Source of the DNA: Mesostigma viride
Lineage: Eukaryota > Streptophyta > Mesostigmatophyceae > Mesostigmatales > Mesostigmataceae
DNA length: 64,000 bases
Assembly (NCBI GenBank): GCA_009746045.1
Contig: RPFO01000022.1
Span: forward strand, 3,524,678 to 3,588,677
Reading direction: 5' to 3'
In this document: one piece after another, positions 1 through 10,779 of the stretch
Numbering within the stretch: position 1 is the stretch's first letter
Layout: each line of letters starts with the position of its first letter
Translations under genes and position numbers: made by a program
Notes under the pieces: model-generated
What the model saw: the letters and a program-made list of their open reading frames with translations, nothing else
The model's database searches: none
What the model was told of the DNA's origin: nothing

Positions 1-182
1 CACTCCTCCCCGCCCCATGAATAGCGTTACTTTTTTTTTGTTCACCTTCTCCTCCAGGAGGCGGTGCTTTTGCTTATTCACCTCTACAACTTCTTGTTCT
101 TCTCCTTGTTTCCTTCCTTGTTTCCTCCTTTTTTTTCTCCGTTTGCCCCCCCTTTCCCCTCCCTTGCTTTCCCCATCCCCAG
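1..182 (+). other. Intron segment upstream of the first visible VPS45 exon
   Basis: This is pyrimidine-rich intron sequence ending in a CCCCAG acceptor just before position 183. Positions 48-75 (a run ending in a CCAG followed by GAGGCGGTGC) closely resemble the true acceptor and exon start at 176-195 (CCCAG followed by GAGGTGGTGC). It therefore looks like a decayed duplicate of the acceptor edge. I see no other gene here. Confidence 0.6.
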
Positions 183-1467
183 GAGGTGGTGCTATCGGCG
201 CACCAGGACCCGTTCTTCCTGGCAAACATGTTTGAGAACTACGGCGACCTGGGCGCCAGCATTAAGGCGATGGTGGACGACTTCCAGGTCAAGAGCAAGA
301 GCAACCAGAACATTCAGACTATCGGTGGGTGGGTGCGGTCGAAGTTAATACCAAATACCAGCAATGCTTAAAATCAATGCTTAAAATAGATGATCATTCG
401 GGGTGATGGGAACACGTGGCATGGTACTGCCCACCCAAAAGTGTCCTTCTGATGCGTGGCGCAGAAGTTAAGACGAATTAGGGATGGTGGCAAGTGGGAA
501 CACGCATTAGGACACAAGTGGCTAAACCATCCCGACCATCGGTGGGTGGGATAGAAGTGAACGAGGCGATGCAAAAGCTTAACTGGTGGGACAAGTTGAA
601 TAGGCGACAGAAAAGTTCAAGTCAATGATGGACAGGTCAAATAGGCAATGAAATCGATGGGAAAACACATCAGGGACGCGAGCCACCAGAACATCCCGAC
701 CATCGGTACGTGTGTTGAGGACATGTTGGGACTGGTCACTGGCAATGAGAAAGAGAGCAAGCAGCTACCGTTTCTCAGACCAATCTTCATAAACACTGGT
801 TGAATTCCAACGTTGAAGAATAAGTGATGTGTGATGGGGACACACTGCAGGGTACCAGCAACCACAAAACATCCGGACCGTCGGTGGATGGGTCAGACAT
901 TTAATCGTCTAGGTTGGTACGTCCCACTACAACCAGATTCCAGCCGTGGTCAACCTGCCTACCGCGTTCTATCACTCATGGACCGCGTGGCCCCAGAGGA
1001 CATGAAGACGTGCTGGAGCTCTATTCTTACCCAGTGCCCTTCCTTAACCCCAACTGACCTATCAGTTACTTACCTTTGTGCCCTTCACCATCAACGTCAC
1101 GAGCACTATAGGATGTGCTGCGCGTCATAGGGAGGTATTCTGTGTCGGGAGCTACCTGCCGTATTGGCCACCTGCTTGGCATGCATCATCCTTCCTTTGT
1201 CCACCTATACCCAGTATAGGGCGCAGAGGACGTGACGTGTTTTGTGGACAAGTACTCTCACCTACTACCGCTCCTGACGATCCATGGCTTGTTGAACCTG
1301 GTGTCCGCCATCGCCGCCACCACCGCCACCACCACCACCACCACCACCACCACCACCACCACCACCACCACCACCACCACCACCACCACCACCACCACCA
1401 CCACCACCACCACCACCACCACCACCACCACCACCACCACCACCACCACCACCACCACCACCACCAC

Positions 1468-1504
<37 letters not shown>

Positions 1505-1687
1505 ACCTCCATTCCCAACGCCATCCCCACCGCCATCCCCACCGCCATCCCCACCTCCATCCCCACTGCCATCCCCACTGCCATCCCCACCGCCATTTCC
1601 ACCGCCATTCCCACCACCATCTCTACCGCCATCTCCACCACCGCCATCTCCACCACCGCCACCGCCACCACCATCGCCACCACCACC

Positions 1688-1748
<61 letters not shown>

Positions 1749-4700
1749 GAGGACATGATGCGCTTTGTCGAGAACTACCCCCAGTTCAAGTCGGCGTCCG
1801 GCGCGGTGGCCAAGCACGTGACGATCATGAGCGAGATCAGCCGCATCGTGGAGCAGCGGCGCCTGCTCGAGGTCTCACAGATGGAGCAGGAGCTCGCGTG
1901 CAACTCGGGGCTCAACTCGGCCTTTGAGGTGGGTCTGCACTTTTTTCTTAAGCTGGCGTGAAAGGTGGGTGGGTGGGTGGGTGGGTGGGTGGGTGGGTGG
2001 GTGGGTGGGTGGGTGGGTGGGTGGGTGGGTGGGTGGGTGGGTGGGTGGGTGGGGGGGTGGGTGGGTGGTGGGTGGGTGGTGGGGGTGGGTGGGTGGGTGG
2101 GTGGGTGGGTGGGTGGGTGGGTGGGTGGGTGGGTGGGTGGGTGGGTGGGTGGGTGGGTGGGGAATACGTGAGAGTGAGATGACAGAGCCCTACAACACGA
2201 CCCTTGGACGCGGCGGTGTGTTCGGGTTCTTACGCTGGTGGGTGGGGAACGTTCTGCGATGGCAGCAGTGAAGGATCATGCAACTCAGGGGTATCGGTCG
2301 GTATCGGTCAGTGTCAAAATGCCTTTTGTAATTGAGGGGGTTGTCATGTCGGTCAATGTGCGCCTGGCGCTGCATTTCACCCTCAAGCCCTGATGCTCCA
2401 TTTCTAGATGTGTCCACCGTTTTCCACGCGTCCAACAGGGTGTACTCGGACTCATCGAGAATCCGCGCGTGCACGAGGAGGACAAGGTGCGGCTGGTGCT
2501 GCTCTTCGCCCTGCGCTATGAGAAGGAGGGCACGCGCCAGCTGGGCGACCTCATCCAGCGCATGGTGGAGCTGGGCGTCTCCAAGGACAAGGGCCACGTG
2601 AGTGTGTTGGACGATGGATAACTAGTCCAATAAGGTGATAAGTGTAGGTAGGTAGCGGAAAGTGTGGTCAAGCTGGGTGCGCGTAAGGACAAGGGTCACG
2701 TGAGTACAAGGGTCACGTGAGTACAAGGGTCACGTGAGTACAAGGTTCATGTGAGTACAAGTGTCACGTGAGTACAAGGGTCACGTGAGTACAAGGGTCA
2801 TGTGAGTATAAGGGTCACGTGAGTATAAGGGTCACGTGAGTATAAGGGTCACGTGAGTACAAGGGTCACGTGAGTATAAGGGTCACGTGAGTACAAGGGT
2901 CACGTGAGTACAAGGGTCACGTGAGTACAAGGGTCACGTGAGTATAAGGGTCACGTGAGTATAAGGGTCACGTGAGTACAAGGGTCACGTGAGTATAAGG
3001 CCCGCGCGATGACAGTGGTTGCAACCACAGTCGGTTTTAGGTCGCTGAAGGCATGGTTGAGCTGGGCCGTCTCGAAGGACAAAGGCCAGCTGAACCTTAA
3101 AACAGTCCATGGTAATCGCCATACCCTCACTCTGTTTGTCAACACCACACCCTGTCAATGTGGCCCATGGCGTTGCCCACACGATCACTACGTCCCGCAG
3201 CTCATCTACGCCATCCTGCGCCACGCCGGCTGGGAGCAGCGGACGGGCGACCTGTTCGGGACCAACAACATCATCAACCGCGTCACGCGGGGCGTCACGC
3301 GGGGGCTCAAGGTGCGTGCTCACGCCGCCAGCGTGGAGCAGTTTCGTACGAGAGTGGTTTATCACGGTAGGCAGGCAAGCGAAGAAGTTGATCGCGTGCA
3401 AGGTGTCACGCGGAGGCGCAAGGTGTGTGCTTGCTTGCACTGCTCCAGGCGGGCGTGGAATACCCCATCTCGGACAGGCAGTAAGTAAGCATGTGCGAGG
3501 TGTCTAGCGAGGGCCCAAAATGCAGGATTGAAACGAAGAAGAAGTGCAGATATTTATTAGAAATTATAATATCTTACATCAAAGTGAAAGCACCCAATCA
3601 AACATGAACAAGAAGAAGTGCATATATATATAAATATATATGTCGCCCCCGTGCTTGGATGCTGCTGGTGTGGAGTTATCACGGTAGGTACGGTAGGTAG
3701 TTAAGCAAAGTATATAAGCATGGGCGCGGCGTCACGCGGGCGCCAACAGTCAGTTCCCTGCTCAGGATGAGTCGAGCGGGGCACCGGGTCCAGTAGGTCT
3801 GCAAGAGGTTTAGCTGTCATGGTGGCGGGAGGCGTTCCGCGGGGGAGGAGCAACAGTGGACGCATGCGAGATGGGAAGCAGGGGCACAAGGGGGAGGCCT
3901 TCACCCTGCCCCTCCTTTGTCCCACTTGGTTGCTAGTGGGATACCCCCTAATGTCCCGGTTCAACATACAATGCATACAGCGCACCAAGTCCCGTGTCAG
4001 CACACCTTTGGGCCCACCACACCTTTGGGCCCAGCACACCTTTGGGCCTACTGAGGGCTACCGTCGTTCTCCCGCATTTCTCCTGGGCGGCCAGGGTGTG
4101 GACAACGCGTCGATGGAAGTGCTGACGACCCCCACATGCCCACACCCCTCTTGCAATGGCTTCCCACCACCCCACCACCCCCTCACCCACCCACCCCCTC
4201 ACCCCACCACCCCCTCACCCCACCACCCCACCACCCCCTCAAACCCTCTTGGGAGTCTAAGATACGCATGCTCATGGCTTGGCCTGCATCCTCTCTTTCT
4301 CCACCCCTTATCCTGTCATTATTACCTCCACCCCTCTGTTTTGCCATCACCAGGGCGTGGACAGCGTGCACACTGATACACTAACCCCTTACCCTCTTGC
4401 ACCACTCTCGCCCTTTGTGCACTCTCTCCACCCCCTTTTACCGCACTCTACCTTCTTGCACCATCCCCAACCCTCTTGCCGTCCCCAGGGTGTGGGCGAC
4501 GCGTGCAGTAATGATTACCCTGTTACCTCCCATTCCCTTATGTCACCCCTCTCCCTTTTCATCACCCCATTCACGGCATGGGCATGGGCAAGTTGTACAC
4601 TCAGCGAGCAGCCCCTTACTCTCTGGCATCCCTATCATCTTGTCATCACACCCTCGTCTTGTCTTGTTTACCACCAGGGAGTAGATAACGTATACACACA

Positions 4701-6447
4701 ACACCAGCCGCTGCTGTTGGAGACGATCGATGCCGTCGTGAAGAGCCGGCTCAAGGAGTTCGAGTACCCCTATGTGGGGCAGGTCTACTCCAAGGAGAGG
4801 TGAGTTTGGGTACCTTGATGTGGGGCAGGTCTACTCCAAGGAGAGGTGAGTTTTGGGTGCCTTCATGTGGGGCAGGTCTACTCAAAGGAGAAGTGAGTTT
4901 GGGTACCTTCATGTGGGGCAGGTCTACTCCACTACAGGACTTCAGAATCCAACGAGGCAGTTTCTAGATGTTTCCACTAGGACGGAGGACTTCATCAATA
5001 TCATCATTGTTATCATAATTTTTTTTCATTATTTTGACTGCCCATGTTGACCATCAATTTTTTTTCATCAGTGATATCTCTGTTACTATTCATGGCTTTC
5101 TTTTCTTGATATCTCTGTTACTATTCATGGCTTTCTTTTCTTGATATCTCTGTTACTATTCATGGCTTTCTTTTCTTGATATCTCTGTGACTATTCATCC
5201 GGTTTGGTCTCCGCCGGACATTGGTGGCCGCAGGATATCGACATCTTCGCGATCGTCATCATCTTCATAAACATTGGGCAGGACAACATGAGTGTGGGTC
5301 ATATCAGTGCTTTGTTCATTAACACATCCTTATTTGGGCCTTGCTGTTGCCTGCTATCTGCCAGGCCGCAGGACATCATCATCTTCATGGTGGGGGGGAC
5401 CACGTACGAGGAGGCGCGCGCGGTGGCGCTCCTCAACGCGGCGTCGCAGGGAACGACGCCGGGGGCGTCCACCTCTAGCCTCCGTGTTGTGCTGGGGGGC
5501 ACCAACATCCTCAACTCGGGGCGGTAGGTGGCGGTCACTAAAGACACCACATAATATATGCTCCTCTTGTTTGCTCTTTTCCCCGCGTTGTATGGATGCT
5601 TTACCCAAGTATTTATTGTCGATGAAATTGTACACCACGTATCAACGTCTCGTCTGTAGTATGGGGTTTATGGTGTTTGGTTGGCCATATGGGGATCCTG
5701 CTGCTCGCAACGTGGTTGCCTTCTGAGGCGGTAGTACTTTGTTGAACACTTGTGAAGCACTTCTTATTTATATAGCAAGGACCACAGGGCCTGTGACACG
5801 GCAAATGCGTAGTATGGTGCGAGATTGGTGAGAAATCAGGTAACCACGTGGTTGTGCGGTTTATGCGGGTCCCCTTGGGGCCTATTGGTCGAGGGGTTCT
5901 GAGAGTATAGGGTTGAGGGGGGCGAATGCCACAATGCCTGGTTGTGCCTTGCTTGTCTCATGGTCTTTTTTTTCTCTCTCTTTCCCAGATCTACATTATG
6001 GACTGGAAATGTCAGTAGAATGGCCCCTAAGAACAGCAATCTGGTACAAAAGGTACCTGTGGTCAAGTCGCAGTTTCAGGCCGGCTGCCTGCCCCGGTTG
6101 TTTCATCTACGACTCTTGCCTGCGCGGCTTGTCCCTTGCAACCAGTACGATTTGTTTTTCCTGCCAGCTCCTGAGAAATGTCCCATTTGCTCGGCACGGT
6201 TTCTTGAGCATACATTTGTTGTTGCTATCAGCTTTTCTCGCTAACTTCTTGGCTGTGTGACTGTGTGCGTCGGATGACGGTGGTGATGGTGTTGTGTGTG
6301 CATGGCATGACGGTGGTGTTGATTTATTTATTAAGAACTTATCATATAATGCAATGTGTGCATGGCATGACGGTGGTGTTGGCGTATGCAAGCAGGTTCC
6401 TGTCGGACTGGGAGCAAGTCCGCCGCAAGGAGCAGAGCCTCCAGTAA
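183..6447 (+). CDS. VPS45: VPS45-like Sec1/Munc18 protein, C-terminal half (7 exons, 5' part outside window)
   Basis: VPS45 is an SM-family protein that binds the syntaxin of the endosome/TGN (Tlg2/syntaxin-16 type) and promotes SNARE assembly during vesicle fusion. Exons that join in phase are 183-324, 1750-1928, 2439-2597, 3201-3311, 4678-4799, 5365-5523 and 6396-6447. They sum to 924 nt, giving 307 residues plus a TAA stop. Family landmarks appear in order: [14 protein letters not shown], then [13 protein letters not shown], the helical stretch around [26 protein letters not shown], and [18 protein letters not shown] followed by [11 protein letters not shown], which is the end of the Sec1 fold. 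All introns use GT-AG. The stop falls about where the family normally ends, so the C-terminus is complete, and roughly the N-terminal 45% lies upstream of the window. Introns contain repeated decayed exon edges and microsatellites. Assignment to VPS45 rather than VPS33, Sly1 or Munc18 rests on these motifs recalled from family knowledge. Confidence 0.9.
1311..1749 (+). repeat. CCA/CCG/AAC microsatellite tract ending in a splice acceptor
   Basis: About 160 bp of (CCA)n runs into a short (CCG)n tract. A degenerate CCATCCCCACCG-type minisatellite follows, then (CCA)n again, then about 48 bp of (CAA)n. The last CAACAG is the 3' splice site for the VPS45 exon at 1750. The tract reads open in several frames (poly-His, poly-Thr, poly-Val), but these are repeat artefacts. 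Confidence 0.9.
1963..2161 (+). repeat. (GTGG)n tetranucleotide array in a VPS45 intron
   Basis: Nearly pure GTGG repeats with a few interruptions around 2050-2090 begin 34 bases after the GTGGGT donor of the preceding exon. The repeat unit matches the first bases of that donor, so slippage may have started from the splice site. Confidence 0.9.
2670..3004 (+). repeat. 17-bp minisatellite built from a splice-donor edge
   Basis: About 18 head-to-tail copies of a 17-bp unit (GTGAGTACAAGGGTCAC, with C/T at the ninth base) fill this part of the VPS45 intron. The unit equals the end of the preceding exon plus its donor: the exon ends ACAAGGGCCAC at 2597 and the intron begins GTGAGT. A longer decayed copy of the exon end stands at 2670-2700, and another at about 3048-3095. 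Confidence 0.92.
3541..3620. repeat. Dispersed repeat, copy 1 (intron of VPS45)
   Basis: About 60-80 bp here, containing CACCCAATCAAACATGAACA, closely match 25530-25605 in a hydrolase intron. Both copies are AT-rich and lie near ATATATAT runs. This looks like a small dispersed element without coding capacity, and I do not recognise the family. Confidence 0.6.
4800..4935 (+). repeat. Tandem copies of a VPS45 exon end plus donor
   Basis: After the real exon end and donor at 4799/4800, the sequence GTGGGGCAGGTCTACTC with its following AAGGAGAGGTGAGTTT context is repeated three more times, at about 4820, 4865 and 4912, each slightly diverged. The first copy keeps an intact AG|GTGAGT site. Confidence 0.85.
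5072..5199 (+). repeat. 35-bp direct repeat, about 3.6 copies
   Basis: Copies of a 35-bp unit beginning TGATATCTCTGTTACTATTC start near 5072, 5107 and 5142, with a partial copy at 5177. They lie inside the intron between VPS45 exons 4678-4799 and 5365-5523. Confidence 0.85.
6266..6385 (+). repeat. Repeated segment before the last VPS45 acceptor
   Basis: The phrase GTGCATGGCATGACGGTGGT occurs at about 6298 and 6358, with a weaker version near 6266, just upstream of the acceptor at 6394-6395. This fits the pattern of duplicated acceptor-side intron sequence seen in the other introns. Confidence 0.7.
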
Positions 6448-8289
6448 TGCTGCCGGCTGTGGGGATGGTCAATAATTTATCGACAGCATGTGCACGCCGT
6501 GGCATGTTTCTCGGCTGTGGATACTGTGGCCTCTGCCTGGGCTACAGAGTATGGACCAGACATGGGCAACTTGCTTGGCTGTTTTACTTGGGTGCACAGC
6601 CTAGTGAGGCGCGGCAACATTGGACTGACAGTGGGCCGGTTGCGTCGCGCCGTAGCCATTGTGTTTGTCTCATGGATAGCGTGCACGGATGCCCAGAGGT
6701 CCGTCACAGTAGTCCTGGTGGAGTGGTGGCATTGCTAAAGGTGGGCTTCCCCAACGTGGGAAGCATGTTGTTCGTTTGCCCCATAAGTCACGCACTTCCG
6801 TCGGGGAGTCGCGGAGCACAATAATACAAGATTATAGTGCTTTCCAACCCTGATTGCTACACAACGAGAGGGGGGCATTGACACTCATCCTTCTCTCATT
6901 GCCAAGAAGGCAGGCCACATGTGTAAGTACTTGAGTGTCATGGGCATAGGCATGCCATGTACGGAGTACTATGCTGATCTCATCAGAAAAATTATTACCC
7001 AAAAGTTTAACCCGTGTTTTTTTACAACGCGATACATCGCGTTGTAGGGTTAGAACGCGATGTATCGCGTTGTAATCTGACACGTGGCAAACCTATTAAA
7101 CATGCGATTTTTGGTCTGAAACTTTCAAGATAGGTCAGAAACATCGCATAGAATTCAAGAAAAAATCCTGGTATTTTTGGTATTTTTTTTGTGACAGCTG
7201 CAAACAAATATGTACCACTGAAATCAGGCATTTTCGCGGGACGAAGGTGAAGACGACGGCGATGGCGGCAGGTAGATCTCGCCAGTTTTCGCGCGAATTT
7301 CAGTGGCTGTTGGGTGGCACGACCATGATGATGCGTTCAAAGGTTGATAATTAGGTTTCTACGAGTTTGTTGAGGTACTGGGGCAAAGGAAACGTAGTTT
7401 TTTCCAGTTTCTCACCCAACTTTCATGCGGAAACCCTGGAAACCGGCATACATATTATTACGTCAAGACTCGCGTCTGCTGCGGCACCATGGTTGGTATT
7501 TCCATGGTGTTTCGACTTCTTAACACATGTTTATTCATTCCGAACGTCCGGACTCTCGGCTAAACCGAGAATTGTGCAGACTTTTATTGGGTAGCGCCGG
7601 GCATGATGGTGCCTGCAAATAGCGTAAGGCGTGACCGTGGCTATTGCTACGGTATGCTGTATTTTCCTGGAAATGGCCTCTGCCACCGGCTCAATAGTGC
7701 TTGCAGGCGTAAGTATATCGTGTTTCTACCTAGTTTCTGCCAGTTTTCCACTTATTTCTACCGACCTCTGCCCAGCCTCTCTAAGACCGCCATCCTACTC
7801 GACGTTGCTTGCATGTCAGCCATAGCAGGTTGCAGTTGTGCAGTATTTAGGTGCTGTATACGTCGTCAAGCCGTGCATATATCGTGAGGATTGGATGTTG
7901 ATGGTTTATACTGCGTTGATTGTGCAAGAAGACCAGCTAGGTGCCCATAATCATGGTGTATAATCATGTGTTGTTAGCATCTTGCCACCATTTGCTAGCA
8001 TGCATTCCAGCGTCATCTTTGCCTGCATGTAAGCTCATGGATCACTCAACCTATCCAAGCCTTGCATTACACGTGCCTCTTTCTTTCAGTATTGCACGCG
8101 TTATGGAATGAAAACCCAGCACCTCCGTTCCCACGAGGCATGTGCTCAACACGTTGTGAGAGTGGATGATGCTTTGGCTATGGCTGCCTGATTCAGTCAT
8201 ATTAGGTCATCCAGTCATGATGTTTGATGCATGTTTGATGCTGTATGACTTATACAACACCTATTTTCAACGTTTTGACCCTCCAAGCT
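6448..8289. other. Non-coding region downstream of VPS45
   Basis: I find no convincing gene here. Positions 6905-7020 resemble the 3' end of the LINE family seen at 11810-11870 and 14546-14640 (shared TACTTG, GGCATGCCATG and ATGCTGATCTCAT blocks), so they are probably a truncated 3' tail. The rest (7100-8289) is AT-moderate sequence with short open frames only. Confidence 0.5.
7023..7075. repeat. Pair of perfect-arm palindromes
   Basis: Two near-identical palindromes lie six bases apart: TACAACGCGATACATCGCGT at 7023-7042 extending to 7046, and AACGCGATGTATCGCGTT at 7054-7071. A third copy (CAACGCGATATATCGCGTTC core) stands at 10325-10348. Each can fold into a stem of about 10 bp. Function is unknown; they may be part of a LINE 3' region, because both loci sit beside a shared AACCCGTG...TTTTTTTT stretch. 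Confidence 0.75.
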
Positions 8290-8549
8290 CACTATGGCCC
8301 CGTTTATGGGGCTCATTCAGCGACATCACAGCCCGAGTTCGGTTCCTCTCTCGCCGCAAGAAGCTGGTGGACACCTCCTGGTCGCTTGACGACGACCTGA
8401 CGCCAGCCCAGCAGCAGCAACGCCGCGATCAGTGGCCCGACTACATCCGCCACAAGACCAACCCCGAGAAGCCCCAAGTGTACTGGCGGGGCGGGGACCT
8501 CTACGTCAACAAGAAACTGTGGAAGCCCCCCCGGGCTTCCCCGGGATAG
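8290..8549 (+). pseudogene. Coding-like fragment, possibly LINE ORF2 linker before the reverse transcriptase
   Basis: An open stretch reads with coding composition (RFLSRRKKLVDTSW, DDLTPAQQQQRRDQWPDYI, VYWRGGDLYVNKKLWKPP) and ends in a stop at 8547-8549. The pattern of a Trp-Pro block followed by a Trp-Arg-Gly-Gly...Leu-Tyr-Val block resembles the region between endonuclease and reverse transcriptase in some non-LTR retrotransposons. Other LINE pieces lie nearby on the same strand (10.5-11.9 kb). It could instead be a terminal exon of an unrecognised gene. No start or upstream exon was found. Confidence 0.35.
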
Positions 8550-8890
8550 AGCACTCCAGCTAGTTGTCTAGATGGGGGCAATCGATGATGGGATAGCTTA
8601 GGCATTACAGCACTTGAAACGATATTAGCGCACAGCGTTATAGTACCTTCAATTAGCTCTGGCACCTTGTGGCCATCAGCTTGCGCCTTAATTAGCCGAC
8701 GTCTTGAGCCCACCTCACATTTGTAGCATAAGCTATGCGTCAGCCTACCTATGGTATTGCACTGGTTGTATTGCACCCACAGTGTTGCGCCCCGGCACCA
8801 TGCCGTGGAGAGAGCGCTCTGTGGCCTGCCCACCTGCGGCAGTGAGAGAAGCTAGGGCGCCCTCCCTCCTTCTCACTGTGTATATAGTCT

Positions 8891-9807
8891 GATCAGACAC
8901 TCCGCAAAGGTGAAAACCTTTGCGTTCAGTGCCGGGCCGCGGAAAACGCGGAAAACGCGATCTGCAAATGAATCCGACCGGAATCGAACTGGGGACCTCT
9001 CGCACCAATTTTGCTGACTATAGGACGGACGTCTCCGGTTACCATGGCATCGCCAACTTACACCTACAGTCATCCGCAAAAGTTCTCCTGTCCGGGGAGT
9101 GATGCAAGCCTTTCGGATTTGGTACTAGATAAATCACTCGAGATCTGTGTGTAGGAGTACTACACACGTGTCTGCACGCGAGACTTGTTCAGTCTCGCAC
9201 CGTGAGACGGGCTGAACACGGCTGAATCCTTCTTTAGAAGGGGGCGTAGCCGGTACTATCGAAATCAGCCGAGCGTATATTCTGATCAGACACTCCGCAA
9301 AGGTGAAAACCTTTGCGTTCAGTGCCGGGCCGCGGAAAACGCGGAAAACGCGATCTGCAAATGAATCCGACCGGAATCGAACTGGGGACCTCTCGCACCA
9401 ATTTTGCTGACTATAGGACGGACGTCTCCGGTTACCATGGCATCGCCAACTTACACCTACAGTCATCCGCAAAAGTTCTCCTGTCCGGGGAGTGATGCAA
9501 GCCTTTCGGATTTGGTACTAGATAAATCACTCGAGATCTGTGTGTAGGAGTACTACACACGTGTCTGCACGCGAGACTTGTTCAGTCTCGCACCGTGAGA
9601 CGGGCTGAACACGGCTGAATCCTTCTTTAGAAGGGGGCGTAGCCGGTACTATCGAAATCAGCCGAGCGTATATTCTGATCAGACACTCCGCAAAGGTGAA
9701 AACCTTTGCGTTCAGTGCCGGGCTGCGGAAAACGCGGAAAACGCGATCTGCAAATGAATCCGACCGGAATCGAACTGGGGACCTCTCGCACGGCCAATTT
9801 TGCTGTG
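8891..9807 (-). mobile_element. Tandem SINE-like units, 393-bp period (2 full copies plus a truncated third)
   Basis: Units starting with GATCAGACACTCCGCAAAGG begin at 8891, 9284 and 9677, so the period is exactly 393 bp and the copies are almost identical. The third stops about 130 bp in. On the - strand each unit contains AGTTCGATTCC inside GGTCCCCAGTTCGATTCCGG, a good match to a tRNA T-arm/RNA polymerase III B box. A D-arm-like TATAGTCAGC...TTGG (A-box-like) lies 5' of it. A tRNA-derived SINE in a tandem array is the best reading. No reading frame is conserved. Confidence 0.6.
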
Positions 9808-9846
9808 TATATAGGGTTGAAGGTTCCTTTACTCTGTATTGGCACC

Positions 9847-9945
9847 CACGTGACGCAGTCACGTGCTTATTAATTAATTAATTAATTAATGGGGCTCATG
9901 TCGTTGCGTCTATTAATTAATTAATTAATGTCGTTGCGTCATGTT
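9847..9945. repeat. CACGTGA-CGCAG-TCACGTG palindrome and TTAA-type tails with short direct repeats
   Basis: The palindrome CACGTGACGCAGTCACGTG is at 9847-9865 and is followed by (TTAA)n. A second (TTAA)n run at 9911-9929 is flanked by the direct repeat TGTCGTTGCGTC, about 12 bp on each side. That looks like a target-site duplication around an insertion made of little more than a retrotransposon tail. The same palindrome recurs near 10729-10745 and, inverted, near 51186-51202. Confidence 0.65.
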
Positions 9946-10519
9946 GTGAAGGGCTCTCATTTTTCCCACTGCGTTGTACTGCGTTGTAATTGTGATGCTA
10001 ATGAAAAATAGCTCCAGTGGCCCAATGGGCCTGAGTTTTGTTTCACAGAGCCTGCATATGTTGCCCATAGCTCGTGCAAGAAGCCAGATTTTTTTCATGA
10101 ACCATTTGTGAATAAGCACATGACTTGTGACCTAGGGTCAAGAAATCGCGGTCATGGTCAGACCCCCCTGTATTCAAACCAGTGTATCTCTCTAATGAAT
10201 AAGCATTTTGTAGGTCTGAGTAGCTCAAAAAATCCTTTGATTTATGGGCTTTCAGGAAAGTATATATGTCCATGACCATGAAAAAAAATTTTCCTTAGGT
10301 GCTATACGCGTTCTAAAAAAAACTTACAACGCGATATATCGCGTTCTAATAAAAAAAACACGGGTTAAACAAACAGACAAATACAGTATTGGCTGCATCA
10401 TTAATTAATTAAACTCGGGCTCCCGTTGGGGAGTCGCGAAGCCTTGACCCCGATGGTTTGGATGGGTGCACACAATCCTACCGGTCTATTCTATCTAGTT
10501 GCACACAATCCTACTGGTC

Positions 10520-10680
10520 TATTCTATCTAGGCAGATGGTGCGCAAGGATAGATGGCAAGTAGTGATGAAGGAGACCACCCCCAAGCCTGTGGGGGCTCC
10601 GCGTGTGACCAAGTATGGCATTCATAGCGATTCGGGCCGCGGTGCCCACACCCCTGTAACTAGGACCTAGATAGCTTACA
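10520..10680 (+). pseudogene. LINE reverse-transcriptase fragment (RT N-side)
   Basis: The + strand sequence, including QMVRKDRWQVVMKETTPKPV in translation, is the inverted homologue of 52510-52660. There it sits upstream of a recognisable LINE RT domain. Here the RT core is missing: the sequence ends at a TAG (around 10668) and continues into the CCCACTGAGGACTTATGCTC / CACGTGACGCAGTCACGTG tail and (TTAA)n at about 10690-10770. It is a short dead fragment of the same LINE family. Confidence 0.65.
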
Positions 10681-10779
10681 CCATCCATTTCCATCCCATG
10701 TTCCCCTCCCACTGAGGACTTATGCTCACGTGACGCAGTCACGTGTCTATTAATTAATTATAATTAATGGACGGTGCCC

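Noticed and set aside
1078-1927. Long frames of poly-His, poly-Thr, poly-Val and poly-Gly
   Set aside because: They are translations of the (CCA)n/(CAA)n microsatellite inside a VPS45 intron.
1924-2271. Gly-Trp-Val repeat frames
   Set aside because: They come from the (GTGG)n array with no domain and lie within an intron.
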